Source: Chloroflexota bacterium (GTDB taxonomy: Bacteria; Chloroflexota; Anaerolineae; J102). From it: DNA of 64,000 bases. The position numbers and the translations under genes are program-made. Positions 42,561-52,912 of the stretch are shown here, piece after piece. The notes below the pieces were generated by a model. The model ran no database searches, was not told the origin of the DNA, and was given only the letters and a program-made list of their open reading frames with translations. The stretch spans positions 1 to 64,000 of the forward strand of contig JAKOVD010000079.1 of assembly GCA_029782215.1 (NCBI GenBank), written 5' to 3'. How positions within the stretch are numbered: the first letter of the stretch is position 1; the number at the start of each line of letters is the position of its first letter.

Positions 42561-45500
42561 CTAATCAAGCCGCGGCCACAGGCTGCGCTGGACGAACAGG
42601 GGCGGCAGCAGCATGGACACGGGCGCCGGCAGCCAGCTCAGCGCCGGGAGGTCCCCGGCGGCAGGCCGCAGGGAGATGGTCCGCGTGGCATTGACGCGGA
42701 GGAAGAGGGGCATGTAGGTGCGGTAGGGCAGGGCGTCAGGACTCAGCGCCGGCGCCGCAGGCTGGTCGTCCGGAACGATGAGACGCGGCGGCATCACCGG
42801 TGTTGGCGTGTCCGTCGGTACCAGCGTCGGTGTATCCGTCGGCACGGGCGTCGGCGTGTCCGTCGGCGTCAATGTCGGTGTCCGCGTGGGTGTGGGAGTT
42901 GGTGTGTGGGTCGGTGTCGGCGTCCAAGTGGGCGTGGGCGTCCAGGTCGGCGTGCGGGTCGGCGTGGGGGTAGAAGTCGCCGTCGGTGTCGGCGTGGGCG
43001 TCCGCGTCGGGGTGCGGGTCGGCGTCCGCGTCGGCGTCGCCGTCGGCGTGGGTGTGGCATAGCGCAGCGTGAAGACGCTGCCGCCGTAAGTGCCGCCGCC
43101 CAGCGTCCCGATCGGATAGCGGATCCACTGGTCGTTCACCCGCTCGCCGCCCGGCCCGGGATCAGCCGAGACAAACAGGTAGAGCTGCCAGGGATCGACC
43201 GCAGGCTCCAGGTACAGGTGATAGTAAGCGTACAGCGTTCCTTCCGGCGCCTGCCAGGTGAAGCTGCCACCCTCCGTGGTCGCCACGTTCTGCAGGAAGT
43301 TGCCGCGCGTGGTGGGATCATCCGACCCCCAGACCTGGACGTAGTTGTAGCCAACGAGTGGGCTGCCGCCCTGTTCCAGCAGGGTTCCGCTCAGGACCAG
43401 GCCGGCAGGCGTAGGCGTGGCGGTGGGTGTCGGCGTTCGCGTCGGTGTGGGCGTGGATGTGGCGGTCGGCGTCAAGGTCGCCACGCGGGTGGCGGTCGCC
43501 GTGCGGGTCGGTGTGGGCGTGCCCGTCGCCGGCTGCGTCGCCGTCGCGGTGCGGGTCGGCGTCGGCGTAGATGAAGGCGTCACCACCGGCGTGGGCGTGG
43601 CCGTCGCCGCCAGGGTCGCCGTCGGGGTGGCCGTGTCCACAGGCGCGGCCGTTGGCGTTGAGGTGGGGACCGGCGTCGGCGTGGAAGTAGCCGGGACGGT
43701 CGGCGTAGATGTCGGCGTGGCGCTGGCGACCGGCGTCGCCGTAGGTGTGGGCGTCACGACGTACGGCAGCTTAAACAGAAGCAGCGGCATCCATAGGCCG
43801 TAGGTCGAAGGCTCCGGCGATGCCGTCGCCGTCGGCGTGAAGGTCGGCGCCAAGGTGGCTGTGGCCGTCGCCGTCGCGGTCGGCGCAGAGGTGGCCGTCG
43901 GCGTGGAGGTGGCCGTGGGGACCAAAGTCGCCGTGGCCGTCGGAGTGGGTGTCGCCGTGTTCGTCGGCGTCGGCGTCACCGTGGGCGTCCGCGTCGGCGT
44001 CGCCGTGGGCGTGGCGGTCGGCGTCAGTGTGACCGTTGGGGTCGGGGTGGGCGTGGGCGCAGGCACCCGGTACTGCAGCCGCAGGTAGGGCCGCAAGCTG
44101 GGGTCCAGCGACCAATGGCGCCCGGTCAGGCTGTACTGGATGGAAGCAGTGCTCTGGCCGTCCATCAACAGCCCGAAGTTGGAGGCAGGGTCGGCGAACC
44201 AGCCTTGGGCCGCGGTGGTGATGTCGACGGTGGTCCAGCCGCTGTCGGCGAGGGGCGTGGTGGCAAAGGGCGTCTGCTCACGGTCGGCCGCTCCCGCCGC
44301 CATCAGGGTCTGCCATCTCTGCCCGGTGCTCGCCAGGGCGCCTGTGGCCTCGTTCTCGTTCCAGGGCCGCCGCAGGCGGTAGAGGTTGCCGGTCAGCGGA
44401 AGCGCCTGCGCACGGTCGATCGTGAACAGATTGAGATCGGCCTCGAGCAGGGTCGCGCCCGGCGGCAGCGCCGAGAGATCGAAGCGGAAGAGCAGGACGG
44501 TGCGCCCGCCCGACTGCAGCAGCAGGATGCTGCTGCCGCCGAAGTTGTCGTTCAGCAACGCCGAAGACAGATAGGTGTCGGCCGCTGGCGTCGTCGTGAT
44601 CACGACCGTGGGCAGGGGGGTGGGGGTGGCCGTCGGTGTCGGCGTGTTCGTGGCCGTCGGCGTATTCGTGGGCGTATTCGTGGGCGTGGGCGTTGCCGTG
44701 GGCGTTGCCGTGGGTGTACTCGTGGGTGTCGCCGTCGGCGTGCTCGTGGGTGTCGCCGTCGGCGTGGCGGTCGGCGTCGACGTAAGCGTTGGGGTCGCGG
44801 TTGGCGTCAACGTGCTCGTCGGCGTGTTTGTCGGTGTGGCGGTCGGGGTAGACGTCCGCGTGGGTGTGGCGGTCGGGGTCGCCGTCGGCGTCGCCGTGCT
44901 CGTCGGCGTGTTCGTCGGCGTGGCGGTCGGGGTAGGCGTCGGCGTGGGTGTATTCGTCGGGGTCGCGGTCGGCGTCGCCGTGCTCGTCGGCGTCGCGGTC
45001 GGCGTCGCGGTCGGGGTAGGCGTCGGCGTGGGTGTATTCGTCGGGGTCGCCGTCGGCGTCGCCGTGTTCGTCGGCGTCGCGGTCGGCGTGCTTGTCGGCG
45101 TCGCCGTGCTCGTCGCCGTCGGGGTGGGCGTCGGCGTCGCCGTCGGGGTCGCCGTTGGGGTCGGGGTGTTTGTCGGCGTGGGCGTGCGCGTGGGCGTGTT
45201 AGTCGGGGTCGCCGTCGGGGTCGCCGTCGGGGTGCGCGTGGCGGTGGGGGTCACCGTCGCCGTCGGGGTCGCCGTCGGGGTCGCCGTAGACGTGGGCGTT
45301 GGCGTCGGCGTCGGGACGTGGTACCAAACCACCAGCACCGGCCGGTAGACCGGGGGCGTCGACTCGCGCGAGGCGAGGGTGTACTGCACCGGGTTGTCGC
45401 CGACGCCGTCGATGACGATGCCGTAGTTCTGCTCGTCGTTCAAGTGCCAACCGGTGACCAGGGAAGTCACATCCACCGTGGTCCAGCCGCTGGCCGGCAG

Positions 45501-48500
45501 GGGCACCGCCCCAAAGGGCTGCTGCTCGCGATCGGCAGGACCAGAGGCCAGAGGCTGCTGCCACGGACTTCCTGTCGCCGCCAGTTGGTAGGTCGCCTGG
45601 CGCTCGGCCCAGGGACGGAGCATCTTGAACAAGCGCGCATTGAGCGGCTGTTCATTGGTCCGCGTCGTCGTGTAGAAGGAGAACTCGGCCCGTGTCACCG
45701 TCGCATTCGCAGGCAGCGCCGTCAGATCGAAGCGCACGAGCACCGACATGACGCCGTCCGGCCGTGTGTTCAGAACGTTGTCAGCGCCAAAGTTGCTGGT
45801 GGGCGACCATTGGCTCATATAGGTGTCGGCCGCAGGGGTCAGCGTCATGGCCACCGTGGGTATGGGGGTGGGAGTCGCTGTCGGTGTGTTCGTTGGCGTC
45901 GGCGTATTGGTCGGCGTCGGCGTATTGGTCGGCGTCGGCGTGCGCGTAGCTGTAGGCGTGGCCGTGGGCGTCCTCGTGGGGGTGGGCGTGTTCGTCGCCG
46001 TCGGTGTGGGCGTCGCCGTCGGTGTGGGCGTCGCCGTCGGCGTGGCCGTGGGCGTCCTCGTGGGGGTGGGCGTGTTCGTCGCCGTCGGTGTGGGCGTCGC
46101 CGTAGGCGTCGCCGTAGGCGTACTCGTCGGCGTCGGCGTATTGGTCGGCGTGCGGGTGGGCGTCGCCGTCGCCGTGGGGGTGGCCGTGGGTGTGTGGGTT
46201 GGAGTCGGAGTCGGGGTCGGCGTATGGGTAGGGGTCGCTGTCGGCGTCGCCGTGGGCGTATGGGTTGGCGTACTGGTCGGCGTACGAGTCGGCGTCGCGG
46301 TGGGAGTAGGTGTCAGCGTCGGCGTGTTCGTCGGCGTCGCCGTCGGCGTGTTGGTGGGTGTGTTTGTCGGCGTCGGCGTGCGCGTCGGTGTGTTCGTCGG
46401 CGTCGCCGTCGGGGTGGCGGTGGGTGTGTTTGTCGGCGTCGCCGTGCGCGTCGGTGTGTTCGTCGGCGTCGCCGTCGGGGTGGCGGTGGGTGTGTTTGTC
46501 GGCGTCGGCGTGCGCGTCGGCGTCGGCGTCGGGGTGGCGGTGGGTGTGTTTGTCGGCGTCGGCGTGCGCGTCGGCGTCGCCGTGGCCGTCGGCGTCCGCG
46601 TGGGCGTGGGCGTGGCCGTCGGCGTCGGCGTCGGCGTCGGCGCCTCGTAGCGCAGGAAAAGCACGGGCCGCTGGCCGGCGACCGGCCACTCGCGCGACCC
46701 CACTGTGTACTGGACGCTGCCGCCGCTGGTCGTGCTTTCCACGAGCACACCGTAGTTGCGCGTCGGGTTGCGATACCAGTCCTGGGCCAGCGACGTCACG
46801 TCCAACGTCACGAAACCGGAGGCGGGCAGAGCGGCGGTTGAGGTTGCCGTCTGGTTGCGATCGCTGGGGGCGGCAGCGTGGGAGGCGCCCCAGGCCTGGC
46901 CGGGCGCCGCCAGGACGTTCGTAGCCCCAAGCTCGGTCCATGCCCTCTGCAAACCGTAGGCCGCCACGCTGAGCGGCAACCCGTTCGTCGAACCCTGCAC
47001 GTAGAGCCCCAACTGGGCATCCCTGATCACAGAACCGGCCGGAACACCAGACAGGTCGAAACGGAGCAAGGCCGCCGTCACCTGCTCAGAACGCAGCCAG
47101 AGCACATTGTTGGCGCCGAAGTTGTCATTCGGCGTCCAGTTGCTGATAAAGGTGTCTGCCACCGGCGCCAAACCCGCTTCCGTCGTCGGAATAGGGGTGG
47201 CCGTCGGCGTCGGCGTCGGCGTGCGCGTCGGAGTGTTCGTCGGCGTCGGCGTATTCGTCGGCGTCGGCGTGCGTGTCGGCGTTGGCGTATTCGTCGGCGT
47301 CGCCGTGGCCGTGGGTGTGGAGGTTGGCGTCGGCGTATTTGTCGGCGTCGGCGTGTTCGTTGGCGTCGGCGTCAGGGTGGGCGTATGGGTGGGCGTGGCC
47401 GTGGGTGTTGGCGTCGGGGTCGCGGTTGGCGTGGCCGTCGGCGTGGGCGTCGGCGTACTCGTCGGCGTATTCGTCGGCGTCGGCGTCGCCGTGGGCGTAT
47501 TCGTCGGCGTCGCCGTGGGGGTATTCGTCGGCGTTGCCGTGCGTGTTGGCGTATTCGTCGGCGTGTTCGTTGGCGTCGCTGTGGCCGTGGGCGTATTCGT
47601 CGGCGTCGGCGTGCGTGTCGGCGTCGGCGTGTTCGTCGGCGTGGCTGTGGGCGTATTCGTCGGTGTCGGCGTCGGCGTGTTCGTCGGCGTCGGCGTGTTC
47701 GTCGGCGTGGCTGTGGGCGTAGTCGTCGGTGTCGGCGTCGGCGTATTCGTCGGCGTCGGGGTATTGGTCGGCGTACGGGTGGGCGTCGGCGTTGGCGTCG
47801 CCGTGGGTGTGGGCGTTGTCGTGGGTGTCGGCGTTGGCGTCGCCGTGGGCGTCGGCGTTGGCGTGGGCGTCGGCGTTGGCGTCGCCGTGGGCGTCGGCGT
47901 CGCCAGGGGCGGCGCGTACAAGACCCACAAGTAGGGCTGCCGGCTCGTATCAAGGTTCTCGCGCGAGGCCAGGTTATAGAGCACCGAACCCGTGCTGGCG
48001 CCGTCGATGACGACGCCGTTGTTGTCGGCGCTGTTGCTGTACCAGTCGATGGCCAGGGACGTCACATCGATGGTCGTCCAGCCGCTGGCCGGCATGTCGA
48101 CCGTGGCCAAAGGCGTTGTCGCACGGTCCCCCGGTCCCGAGGCCATGGGGCCGGACCAGTTCTGACCGACGCTGGCCACCATGGCGTTGGCCTCGCTCTC
48201 GCTCCACGGCCGCAGCAGGCGATAGACACTCGCCGCCATCGGCTGGGCGGCGTCGCGGTTCACGGTGAACACATTGAGCTGTGCGCTCTGGATCGTCGAC
48301 CCGGGCGGCAGGCTGGAGAGATCGAAGCGCAAGAGACTGGCCGTGATGCGCCCAATAAAGCTGTTGTAACGGAGCTGCAGGAGATCGCTGCTCCCATAAT
48401 TCTGGGCGGAGTTCAAAAGATCAAGATAGGTGTCCGCCGTGGCCGCCAGCTGCACCTCAAGCGTTGGGACAGGGGTGTTGGTGATGGTGGGCGTGCGGGT

Positions 48501-51401
48501 CGGCGTCCGCGTAGGCGTGCGGGTCGGCGTCCGCGTCCGGGTCGGTGTGATCGTCGGCGTCGGCGTTTCGCTCGGCGTGGGCGTCGCCGTGGGGGTGTCG
48601 GCCGGCGTGACCGGCGTTTCCAGCGTCGGCGTATCCGTCGGCGTCGGGGTAGCCGTTCCCTCCGGCGAAGGCGTCGCCGTCGGGGTATCCGTCGGCGTGG
48701 CCGTGACCGTGGCTGCCGCTGCACGCAGCGTAAAGATCGTCCCTTTGTAGGTGCCATCGCCGAGCGTCTGAATGGGGTAGCGCACCCACTGCGCACTCAC
48801 CACCTGCCCTCCGGCGCCCGGCTGTGCCGACACGAACTCGTAGGCCTGCCAAACGGGCAGGGCAGGGTACAGAAGGACATGGTAGTAGCTGTAGCGCGTG
48901 GCGTCCGCCGCTTGCCAGCGGAACGTGCCGTCCCCCAGCGTCGCCACGTTCTGCAGAAAAGTGCCCTTGTCCACAGAGCTGGTGGAGCCCCACACCTGCA
49001 CGTAGTTGTAGCCGACGACAGGGACGCCCGTGTCGTCAATCACCTTGCCCTCAAAGACCAACGTACCGGCCGGCTTCGTCGCCGTGGGGGTAGGCGTGTT
49101 CGTGGGGGGCGGTCCGGGTGTGAACGTTGGCGTCGGCGTATTAGTGGGGGCTGCTGGGAGGGTGAGATCAACCTGGTGCGTGGCGCTGTCGCCCGTCCAG
49201 AGGAAGTTGGGGCTGCTGGCAACCACGCCGTTGACCTTGAACGTCACCTTCTCATTCGCGAGCATGCCCTGCGGGAAGGTAGTGCTCTTGCCATAGATGC
49301 GCATGAAGCCATACTGGTTGGCCACATCCACGTTGTAGCAGCCGACAATCCCCCCGCGCGGGCTGTAAGCCACAACCTGCGTCGTGTTGGCCGGTGCGCC
49401 TGGAGAGATATACCCCCACAGGATCGTGAAGGCGGCATCCCCAGGGGGTGCCAGGCACTCCAACTGCGGCGACGTCTCAGGAGCCGCCGCCGCAAGTCCC
49501 TGACTCAGCGCCTGAGCACTGCTGCCCGTCGCAGGGTAAACAAGGGTCGCCGCCCGGTTCAGGTTGATCAGGTAACCGTCACCGGGCAGCAGCTCGCGGA
49601 GGGTATTGAAGGAAGGCGGTACGGAGCTGTCGTAGACCCCAGAGTCGCCGATCACGCGTTGGTAAGCCCCGGAGATGGAGGACAGCGCCTGCGCCACAGG
49701 CATCCGTTCACCCGGAAGGTAGCCCAGCCAATTCCATCCCGAAGTCAGGTTGATGGGCTGGGAGGCCGGCAGCGGTACGCCCGTCAGCGAGAGCGTGGCA
49801 TTGCTCGTCGTGAGAATCCAATAGGAGGCGCCTGGCACAAGGCGGCGCAGCGTATTGAAGGAGGCAGGTACAGAGGCGTCATAGACGCCCTCCGCGCCGA
49901 TGACACGCTGGTAGGCGCCCTTGATGTTTCCCAGGACAGCGGCAAGCGAGGTATCAGCCTGGCTTACCCGGTAGGACATCAAAGACCAACCCGTTGGCAG
50001 GATGATGGCCTGGGTGACGGTCGGCGTGGCCGCAGTGTTTGGCTCGATGATTTGAGGATCGCTGCTGAGCGTCAGGACGACCCTGCCATTGGCAGCCCCA
50101 TCCAGGTCGCCCGCGCCGCCATCAGTGATCAGGGTCTGGTTGCCGCCTTTGCTGACGACGCGCACGCGGTTGCCCGGCGCCGCCAGGGTGAAGGCCTGCT
50201 GTCCCGATCCGCCGCGCCAGACCACGATGCGCTGCACGCCGGCCTTACTGAAAACGTAGCCCTCCGTCCCGGCGGCGGCGTCACTATAACGGCCAGCGTA
50301 GGTGAAGTCGGTCAGCTCCGTCGTCAGCGTCTTGTAGGCGTCGAAGGCGGCCTTGGGCCTGAGACTGCCATCAAGGAGACCGTAGGAGTAGCCGCCCGAC
50401 GACGATGGACGATCCTGGTCCTGGAACCAGATCACCGGGTAAATGCCGGCCGCCACCGCCTGAGTCAGGCCCTTGACCACATAGCGCGCCTGGCCGTCCT
50501 CCGAGTAGACGTTCGGATCGGTGGACCCGGCTGGCTTGGCGCTGGGCGTGCCCAACTCGGTGATCATCAGCGGCTTGGTCACGCCGGTGGCCGCCCGCAC
50601 TTTGTCCTGGATGGCCCTCCCCTTGTTGGCAACCGAGCCCCACTTGTAGGTAAACGCTTCGTAGAAATGGAAGTTGATGGCGTCGAAGTAGGCGCCGCCC
50701 CCGGCTGCCAGTATGTCGTCCACGAAATTGGGATCGTAGGGCCCATCCGGCTGCCACTCCTCGTAGCTCAAGCCACCCATCGTCACGATGATATTGGGGT
50801 TCGCCGCCTTCATCGCCGGATACGCCTTCTTGAGCAGCGCCGCGTAGGCATCGCCGCCCGCGCCTGCCGCCTGGTTCGGCCCCTTGCCCCAGCACCCTCC
50901 CACCCAGCCCTGGCTCACGGGGTCGGCGTTATCCGGCTCGTTTCCCAACTCGAAGTAGCGGACGTTGTACGGCGCCACACTGTAGCGCCTGACCACAGCC
51001 GCCGCGAAGTTGGCATACGTCTGGAGATGCTCGGCGCGGATGGGACCACACTCCAGGTCCGCTGCCCAGGCCGGGTTGTGCATGATAGCCAAAACAACAT
51101 TGTACCCCTGCGCCACGCTCTGGTTCATCACCGCATCGGCCGAAGACCAGTTGTAGACGCCCGGCGAGGGCTCGGCCCGATTCCAGGAGATGGCCTCACG
51201 TATCCAGGTGGCCCCGGCAGGACGCAACGCCTGCTGGAAGGACGTGTCGGCGATGTTGAGCACCCAGACACCCATCGAGCGTGGGGCAGCAAGCGCCGCC
51301 GGCGCCGCCGAGACCGGTGGCGGCGTCGAGCCGGTGGCGATCGGGGCAACGAACACCGCCGCGAACGCCAAAAGGACGATTTTGAAAAGGAAACGACGCA
51401 T
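42561..51401 (-). CDS. Giant (2946-residue) secreted modular protein with Thr-Pro linkers
   Basis: Order from the N-terminus: signal peptide ([19 protein letters not shown]); clan-A GH-like domain (about 42-400; catalytic Glu candidates in [12 protein letters not shown] and [10 protein letters not shown]); two tandem 75-residue units sharing [21 protein letters not shown] (about 465-625); a beta domain (645-760); a 113-residue domain A (780-892); then Thr-Pro tracts alternating with four DNRLRE-type domains (980-1164, 1406-1584, 1848-2030, 2266-2445; each opens ADTY/F and has LRFDLS and [13 protein letters not shown] patterns); a second copy of domain A (2666-2780); a last tract; and [10 protein letters not shown] 42 residues before the end. 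DNRLRE domains are carbohydrate-binding-like adhesion modules. It is a cell-surface stalk or adhesin candidate. Assembly errors in the repeats could alter the length. Confidence 0.85.
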   Translation of the reverse strand: MRRFLFKIVLLAFAAVFVAPIATGSTPPPVSAAPAALAAPRSMGVWVLNIADTSFQQALRPAGATWIREAISWNRAEPSPGVYNWSSADAVMNQSVAQGYNVVLAIMHNPAWAADLECGPIRAEHLQTYANFAAAVVRRYSVAPYNVRYFELGNEPDNADPVSQGWVGGCWGKGPNQAAGAGGDAYAALLKKAYPAMKAANPNIIVTMGGLSYEEWQPDGPYDPNFVDDILAAGGGAYFDAINFHFYEAFTYKWGSVANKGRAIQDKVRAATGVTKPLMITELGTPSAKPAGSTDPNVYSEDGQARYVVKGLTQAVAAGIYPVIWFQDQDRPSSSGGYSYGLLDGSLRPKAAFDAYKTLTTELTDFTYAGRYSDAAAGTEGYVFSKAGVQRIVVWRGGSGQQAFTLAAPGNRVRVVSKGGNQTLITDGGAGDLDGAANGRVVLTLSSDPQIIEPNTAATPTVTQAIILPTGWSLMSYRVSQADTSLAAVLGNIKGAYQRVIGAEGVYDASVPASFNTLRRLVPGASYWILTTSNATLSLTGVPLPASQPINLTSGWNWLGYLPGERMPVAQALSSISGAYQRVIGDSGVYDSSVPPSFNTLRELLPGDGYLINLNRAATLVYPATGSSAQALSQGLAAAAPETSPQLECLAPPGDAAFTILWGYISPGAPANTTQVVAYSPRGGIVGCYNVDVANQYGFMRIYGKSTTFPQGMLANEKVTFKVNGVVASSPNFLWTGDSATHQVDLTLPAAPTNTPTPTFTPGPPPTNTPTPTATKPAGTLVFEGKVIDDTGVPVVGYNYVQVWGSTSSVDKGTFLQNVATLGDGTFRWQAADATRYSYYHVLLYPALPVWQAYEFVSAQPGAGGQVVSAQWVRYPIQTLGDGTYKGTIFTLRAAAATVTATPTDTPTATPSPEGTATPTPTDTPTLETPVTPADTPTATPTPSETPTPTITPTRTRTPTRTPTRTPTRTPTITNTPVPTLEVQLAATADTYLDLLNSAQNYGSSDLLQLRYNSFIGRITASLLRFDLSSLPPGSTIQSAQLNVFTVNRDAAQPMAASVYRLLRPWSESEANAMVASVGQNWSGPMASGPGDRATTPLATVDMPASGWTTIDVTSLAIDWYSNSADNNGVVIDGASTGSVLYNLASRENLDTSRQPYLWVLYAPPLATPTPTATPTPTPTPTPTPTATPTPTPTTTPTPTATPTPTPTRTPTNTPTPTNTPTPTPTTTPTATPTNTPTPTNTPTPTPTNTPTATPTNTPTPTRTPTPTNTPTATATPTNTPTNTPTRTATPTNTPTATPTNTPTATPTPTNTPTSTPTPTPTATPTATPTPTPTATPTHTPTLTPTPTNTPTPTNTPTPTSTPTATATPTNTPTPTRTPTPTNTPTPTNTPTRTPTPTPTATPIPTTEAGLAPVADTFISNWTPNDNFGANNVLWLRSEQVTAALLRFDLSGVPAGSVIRDAQLGLYVQGSTNGLPLSVAAYGLQRAWTELGATNVLAAPGQAWGASHAAAPSDRNQTATSTAALPASGFVTLDVTSLAQDWYRNPTRNYGVLVESTTSGGSVQYTVGSREWPVAGQRPVLFLRYEAPTPTPTPTATPTPTRTPTATATPTRTPTPTNTPTATPTPTPTRTPTPTNTPTATPTATPTNTPTRTATPTNTPTATPTATPTNTPTRTPTPTNTPTNTPTATPTNTPTLTPTPTATPTRTPTSTPTHTPTATPTATPTHTPTPTPTPTHTPTATPTATATPTRTPTNTPTPTSTPTATPTATPTPTATNTPTPTRTPTATPTATPTPTATPTPTATNTPTPTRTPTATPTATRTPTPTNTPTPTNTPTPTNTPTATPTPIPTVAMTLTPAADTYMSQWSPTSNFGADNVLNTRPDGVMSVLVRFDLTALPANATVTRAEFSFYTTTRTNEQPLNARLFKMLRPWAERQATYQLAATGSPWQQPLASGPADREQQPFGAVPLPASGWTTVDVTSLVTGWHLNDEQNYGIVIDGVGDNPVQYTLASRESTPPVYRPVLVVWYHVPTPTPTPTSTATPTATPTATVTPTATRTPTATPTATPTNTPTRTPTPTNTPTPTATPTATPTPTPTATSTATPTSTPTATPTNTATPTATPTNTPTPTPTPTATPTATPTSTATPTATPTNTPTPTPTPTATPTNTPTSTATPTATPTATPTRTSTPTATPTNTPTSTLTPTATPTLTSTPTATPTATPTSTPTATPTSTPTATPTATPTPTNTPTNTPTATNTPTPTATPTPLPTVVITTTPAADTYLSSALLNDNFGGSSILLLQSGGRTVLLFRFDLSALPPGATLLEADLNLFTIDRAQALPLTGNLYRLRRPWNENEATGALASTGQRWQTLMAAGAADREQTPFATTPLADSGWTTVDITTAAQGWFADPASNFGLLMDGQSTASIQYSLTGRHWSLDPSLRPYLRLQYRVPAPTPTPTPTVTLTPTATPTATPTRTPTVTPTPTNTATPTPTATATLVPTATSTPTATSAPTATATATATLAPTFTPTATASPEPSTYGLWMPLLLFKLPYVVTPTPTATPVASATPTSTPTVPATSTPTPVPTSTPTAAPVDTATPTATLAATATPTPVVTPSSTPTPTRTATATQPATGTPTPTRTATATRVATLTPTATSTPTPTRTPTPTATPTPAGLVLSGTLLEQGGSPLVGYNYVQVWGSDDPTTRGNFLQNVATTEGGSFTWQAPEGTLYAYYHLYLEPAVDPWQLYLFVSADPGPGGERVNDQWIRYPIGTLGGGTYGGSVFTLRYATPTPTATPTRTPTRTPTRTPTPTPTATSTPTPTRTPTWTPTPTWTPTPTHTPTPTPTRTPTLTPTDTPTPVPTDTPTLVPTDTPTPVMPPRLIVPDDQPAAPALSPDALPYRTYMPLFLRVNATRTISLRPAAGDLPALSWLPAPVSMLLPPLFVQRSLWPRLD
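42790..43060 (-). repeat. Thr-Pro tract G of the giant protein
   Basis: About 90 residues, mostly TPT/TRTPT/TPTWTPT, coded by degenerate six-base units. It follows the second copy of domain A and precedes the conserved MPLFLR segment. Confidence 0.85.
43405..43755 (-). repeat. Thr-Pro tract F of the giant protein
   Basis: About 117 residues with more Ala, Ser and Val than the other tracts. It begins right after an internal hydrophobic [13 protein letters not shown] segment that resembles the terminal LPLxLR motif, as if two proteins had been joined there. Confidence 0.8.
43815..44065 (-). repeat. Thr-Pro tract E of the giant protein
   Basis: About 83 residues rich in TPT and TAT after the fourth DNRLRE domain. 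Confidence 0.8.
44605..45310 (-). repeat. Thr-Pro tract D of the giant protein
   Basis: About 235 residues, [15 protein letters not shown], between the third and fourth DNRLRE domains. Near-identical 60-90-base stretches recur inside it (for example around 44930-45050), showing recent expansion by slippage or unequal exchange. Confidence 0.85.
45860..46650 (-). repeat. Thr-Pro tract C of the giant protein
   Basis: About 264 residues between the second and third DNRLRE domains; the longest tract. Several higher-order copies (about 46350-46570) repeat almost exactly. All six frames are open over long distances because the unit is six bases. Confidence 0.85.
47180..47905 (-). repeat. Thr-Pro tract B of the giant protein
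   Basis: About 242 residues, mostly [11 protein letters not shown], between the first and second DNRLRE domains. Confidence 0.85.
48480..48715 (-). repeat. Thr-Pro tract A of the giant protein
   Basis: About 79 residues with more Glu, Asp and Arg ([16 protein letters not shown]) between the first copy of domain A and the first DNRLRE domain. A much shorter Thr-Pro link lies before it at about 49080-49150. Confidence 0.8.
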
Positions 51402-51826
51402 AGGCGCAGGCCTACCTTCGAAGTGACTGCCAGGAACCCCGCCTGCTCAACATCCTCAAAGAGGGTGGACAAGCCAAGGCTACAGTTTAGGAAAGGAAAA
51501 TGGCCGTTGGCCAAGGAAGCAAAGGCAACCAGGCAGATTGCCTAATCAAAGACGATTTGTGCAGATCGGTCGGTACGGGCGAACAGTGACTGAGAAGGCG
51601 CGCCATGCCCTCCTTGCCGTGCTCCAGACTCGCCATTGAACCCAAAGAGCGCCGCTACCATATCCTCGCCAGCCTCGTCAGACGCAGGCGAGGTTGTGTT
51701 AAGACTAGAAACACGAAAATCTGTCGCACCTGCTGCACGCGCGACAGAAGACTGATCGAAACGATAGTGACGAAAGTATAGCACAGAACCGCCGGACGGC
51801 GAAAGGCATGATGCCACAGGGTCGGC
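51402..51826. other. Long leader region of the giant protein gene
   Basis: No gene is supported in these 425 bases; a 91-codon minus-strand frame (51542-51817) has no recognisable features. On the minus strand TGCTATACT (51783-51775) is an extended -10, implying a leader of about 370 bases. Just inside it, CTGTCGC and GCGACAG (about 51721-51747) form a perfect seven-base stem followed by ATTTTCG, which may be a regulatory hairpin or attenuator. No known riboswitch class was recognised. Confidence 0.45.
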
Positions 51827-52912
51827 TTAACGTGCCGCCATGACCACCACGGCTGACGGATCGAAGGACATCGTCACCACCTGGCCGTTGCTCAGGCCGC
51901 CGGCAAAGCCTGGGAACTCGAACTCCAGGACCAGGGAGTCATCTTCCTCGCCGGTGAGCCGCAGAACGGTGTGAGAGCCCCGAAACGACTGGAAGACCAG
52001 CCGCATGCGCCAGCAGTTGGGGCCTGTCGGGCAGTGCTGCGACAGGTGGGCGCCTTCGGGCCGGATGACCAGGTCGACGCTATCGCCGGCGCGGAGCCCG
52101 ACCGGCGCCTCCAGCGGCCTGAGCGTCCCCAAGGCTGTGACTACCACCACGTCCGGCGCCAGTGCCTCGACACGGCCCACGAGCACATTCTTGAAACCCA
52201 GAAAGCGCGCGGCAAACGGCGTTTCCGGCCGCCGGTACAGATCGCCGGGGGTGGCTTGCTGCTCGACGCGTCCCCCATTCATCAGGACCACGCGATCGCC
52301 AATGGCGAAGGCCTCGAGTTGGTCGTGCGTCACGTATACGGCCGTCTGCTGCAAACGCGAGAGAAGCAGGCGCAGATCGGTCAGGAGCTGGTCACGCAGC
52401 ACGCGGTCCAACGAGCCGAGGGGCTCGTCCAGCATGAGCAGGCGGGGCATAGGCGCCAGACTGCGCGCCAGGGCAACACGCTGCTGCTGGCCGCCGCTGA
52501 GCTCGAAGACCTTGCGCTTGCCGAAGTCCTCCAGCCCTACCAGCTCCAGCAGTTCGGCCACGCGGGCGGCGATGCGCGCCGCTGGCCATCCGTGCATGCG
52601 CAGGCCAAAAGCGATGTTGGCATCGACGTTCAGATGCGGGAAGAGGACATAATCCTGGAACATGAGCCCGAAATCCCGGCGATGGGCGGGAACCTGGCCG
52701 ATATCCTGGCCTTCAACGACCACCAGGCCAGCGTCAGGCTGCTCCAAACCCGCCAGGATGCGCAGGAGCGTGGTCTTGCCGCAGCCGCTGGGGCCAAGCA
52801 GGCACACCGTTTCACCCTGGTCAATGCGCAAGTCCATCCCCGCCAGCACAGGGGTTCCGGCAAACGCCTTCGTGATCCCGGTAGCGACCAGAAACGGTGT
52901 GCTAGAAGCCAT
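51827..52912 (-). CDS. thiQ: Thiamine-type ABC transporter ATPase
   Basis: A 361-residue ATPase with Walker A GPSGCGKTT, signature LSGGQQQRVALARSL, Walker B LLMLDEPLGSLD and switch His in VYVTHDQLEA, followed by a TOBE-like regulatory domain (about 240-361). It is longer than E. coli ThiQ (232 residues) because of that extra domain, so it resembles iron/putrescine-type ATPases. Assignment to thiamine rests on the riboswitch at the head of the operon and the kinase gene. It overlaps the permease gene by 11 bases and is the last gene. Confidence 0.8.
   Translation of the reverse strand: MASSTPFLVATGITKAFAGTPVLAGMDLRIDQGETVCLLGPSGCGKTTLLRILAGLEQPDAGLVVVEGQDIGQVPAHRRDFGLMFQDYVLFPHLNVDANIAFGLRMHGWPAARIAARVAELLELVGLEDFGKRKVFELSGGQQQRVALARSLAPMPRLLMLDEPLGSLDRVLRDQLLTDLRLLLSRLQQTAVYVTHDQLEAFAIGDRVVLMNGGRVEQQATPGDLYRRPETPFAARFLGFKNVLVGRVEALAPDVVVVTALGTLRPLEAPVGLRAGDSVDLVIRPEGAHLSQHCPTGPNCWRMRLVFQSFRGSHTVLRLTGEEDDSLVLEFEFPGFAGGLSNGQVVTMSFDPSAVVVMAAR

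Noticed and set aside
45823..46650. Plus-strand Val-Gly repeat protein (VGVGVAVGV) resembling elastin
   Set aside because: Complement of ACN-CCN units; similar frames occur over every tract. No ribosome site or signal peptide.
44115..46841. Plus-strand frame of 908 codons made almost wholly of Arg and Gly
   Set aside because: Antisense of the same repeats, no start signal or domain.
44605..47905. CRISPR-like appearance of regularly repeated blocks
   Set aside because: Units are six bases without distinct spacers, in frame, and coding.
46878..51545. Very long plus-strand open frame (1555 codons) opposite the giant protein
   Set aside because: It is Arg-rich antisense of Thr-Pro repeats; six-base units keep all frames open. 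The minus-strand reading has a signal peptide and recognisable domains.
51542..51817. 91-codon minus-strand frame in the leader of the giant gene
   Set aside because: No family, no ribosome site, lies within the probable untranslated leader.
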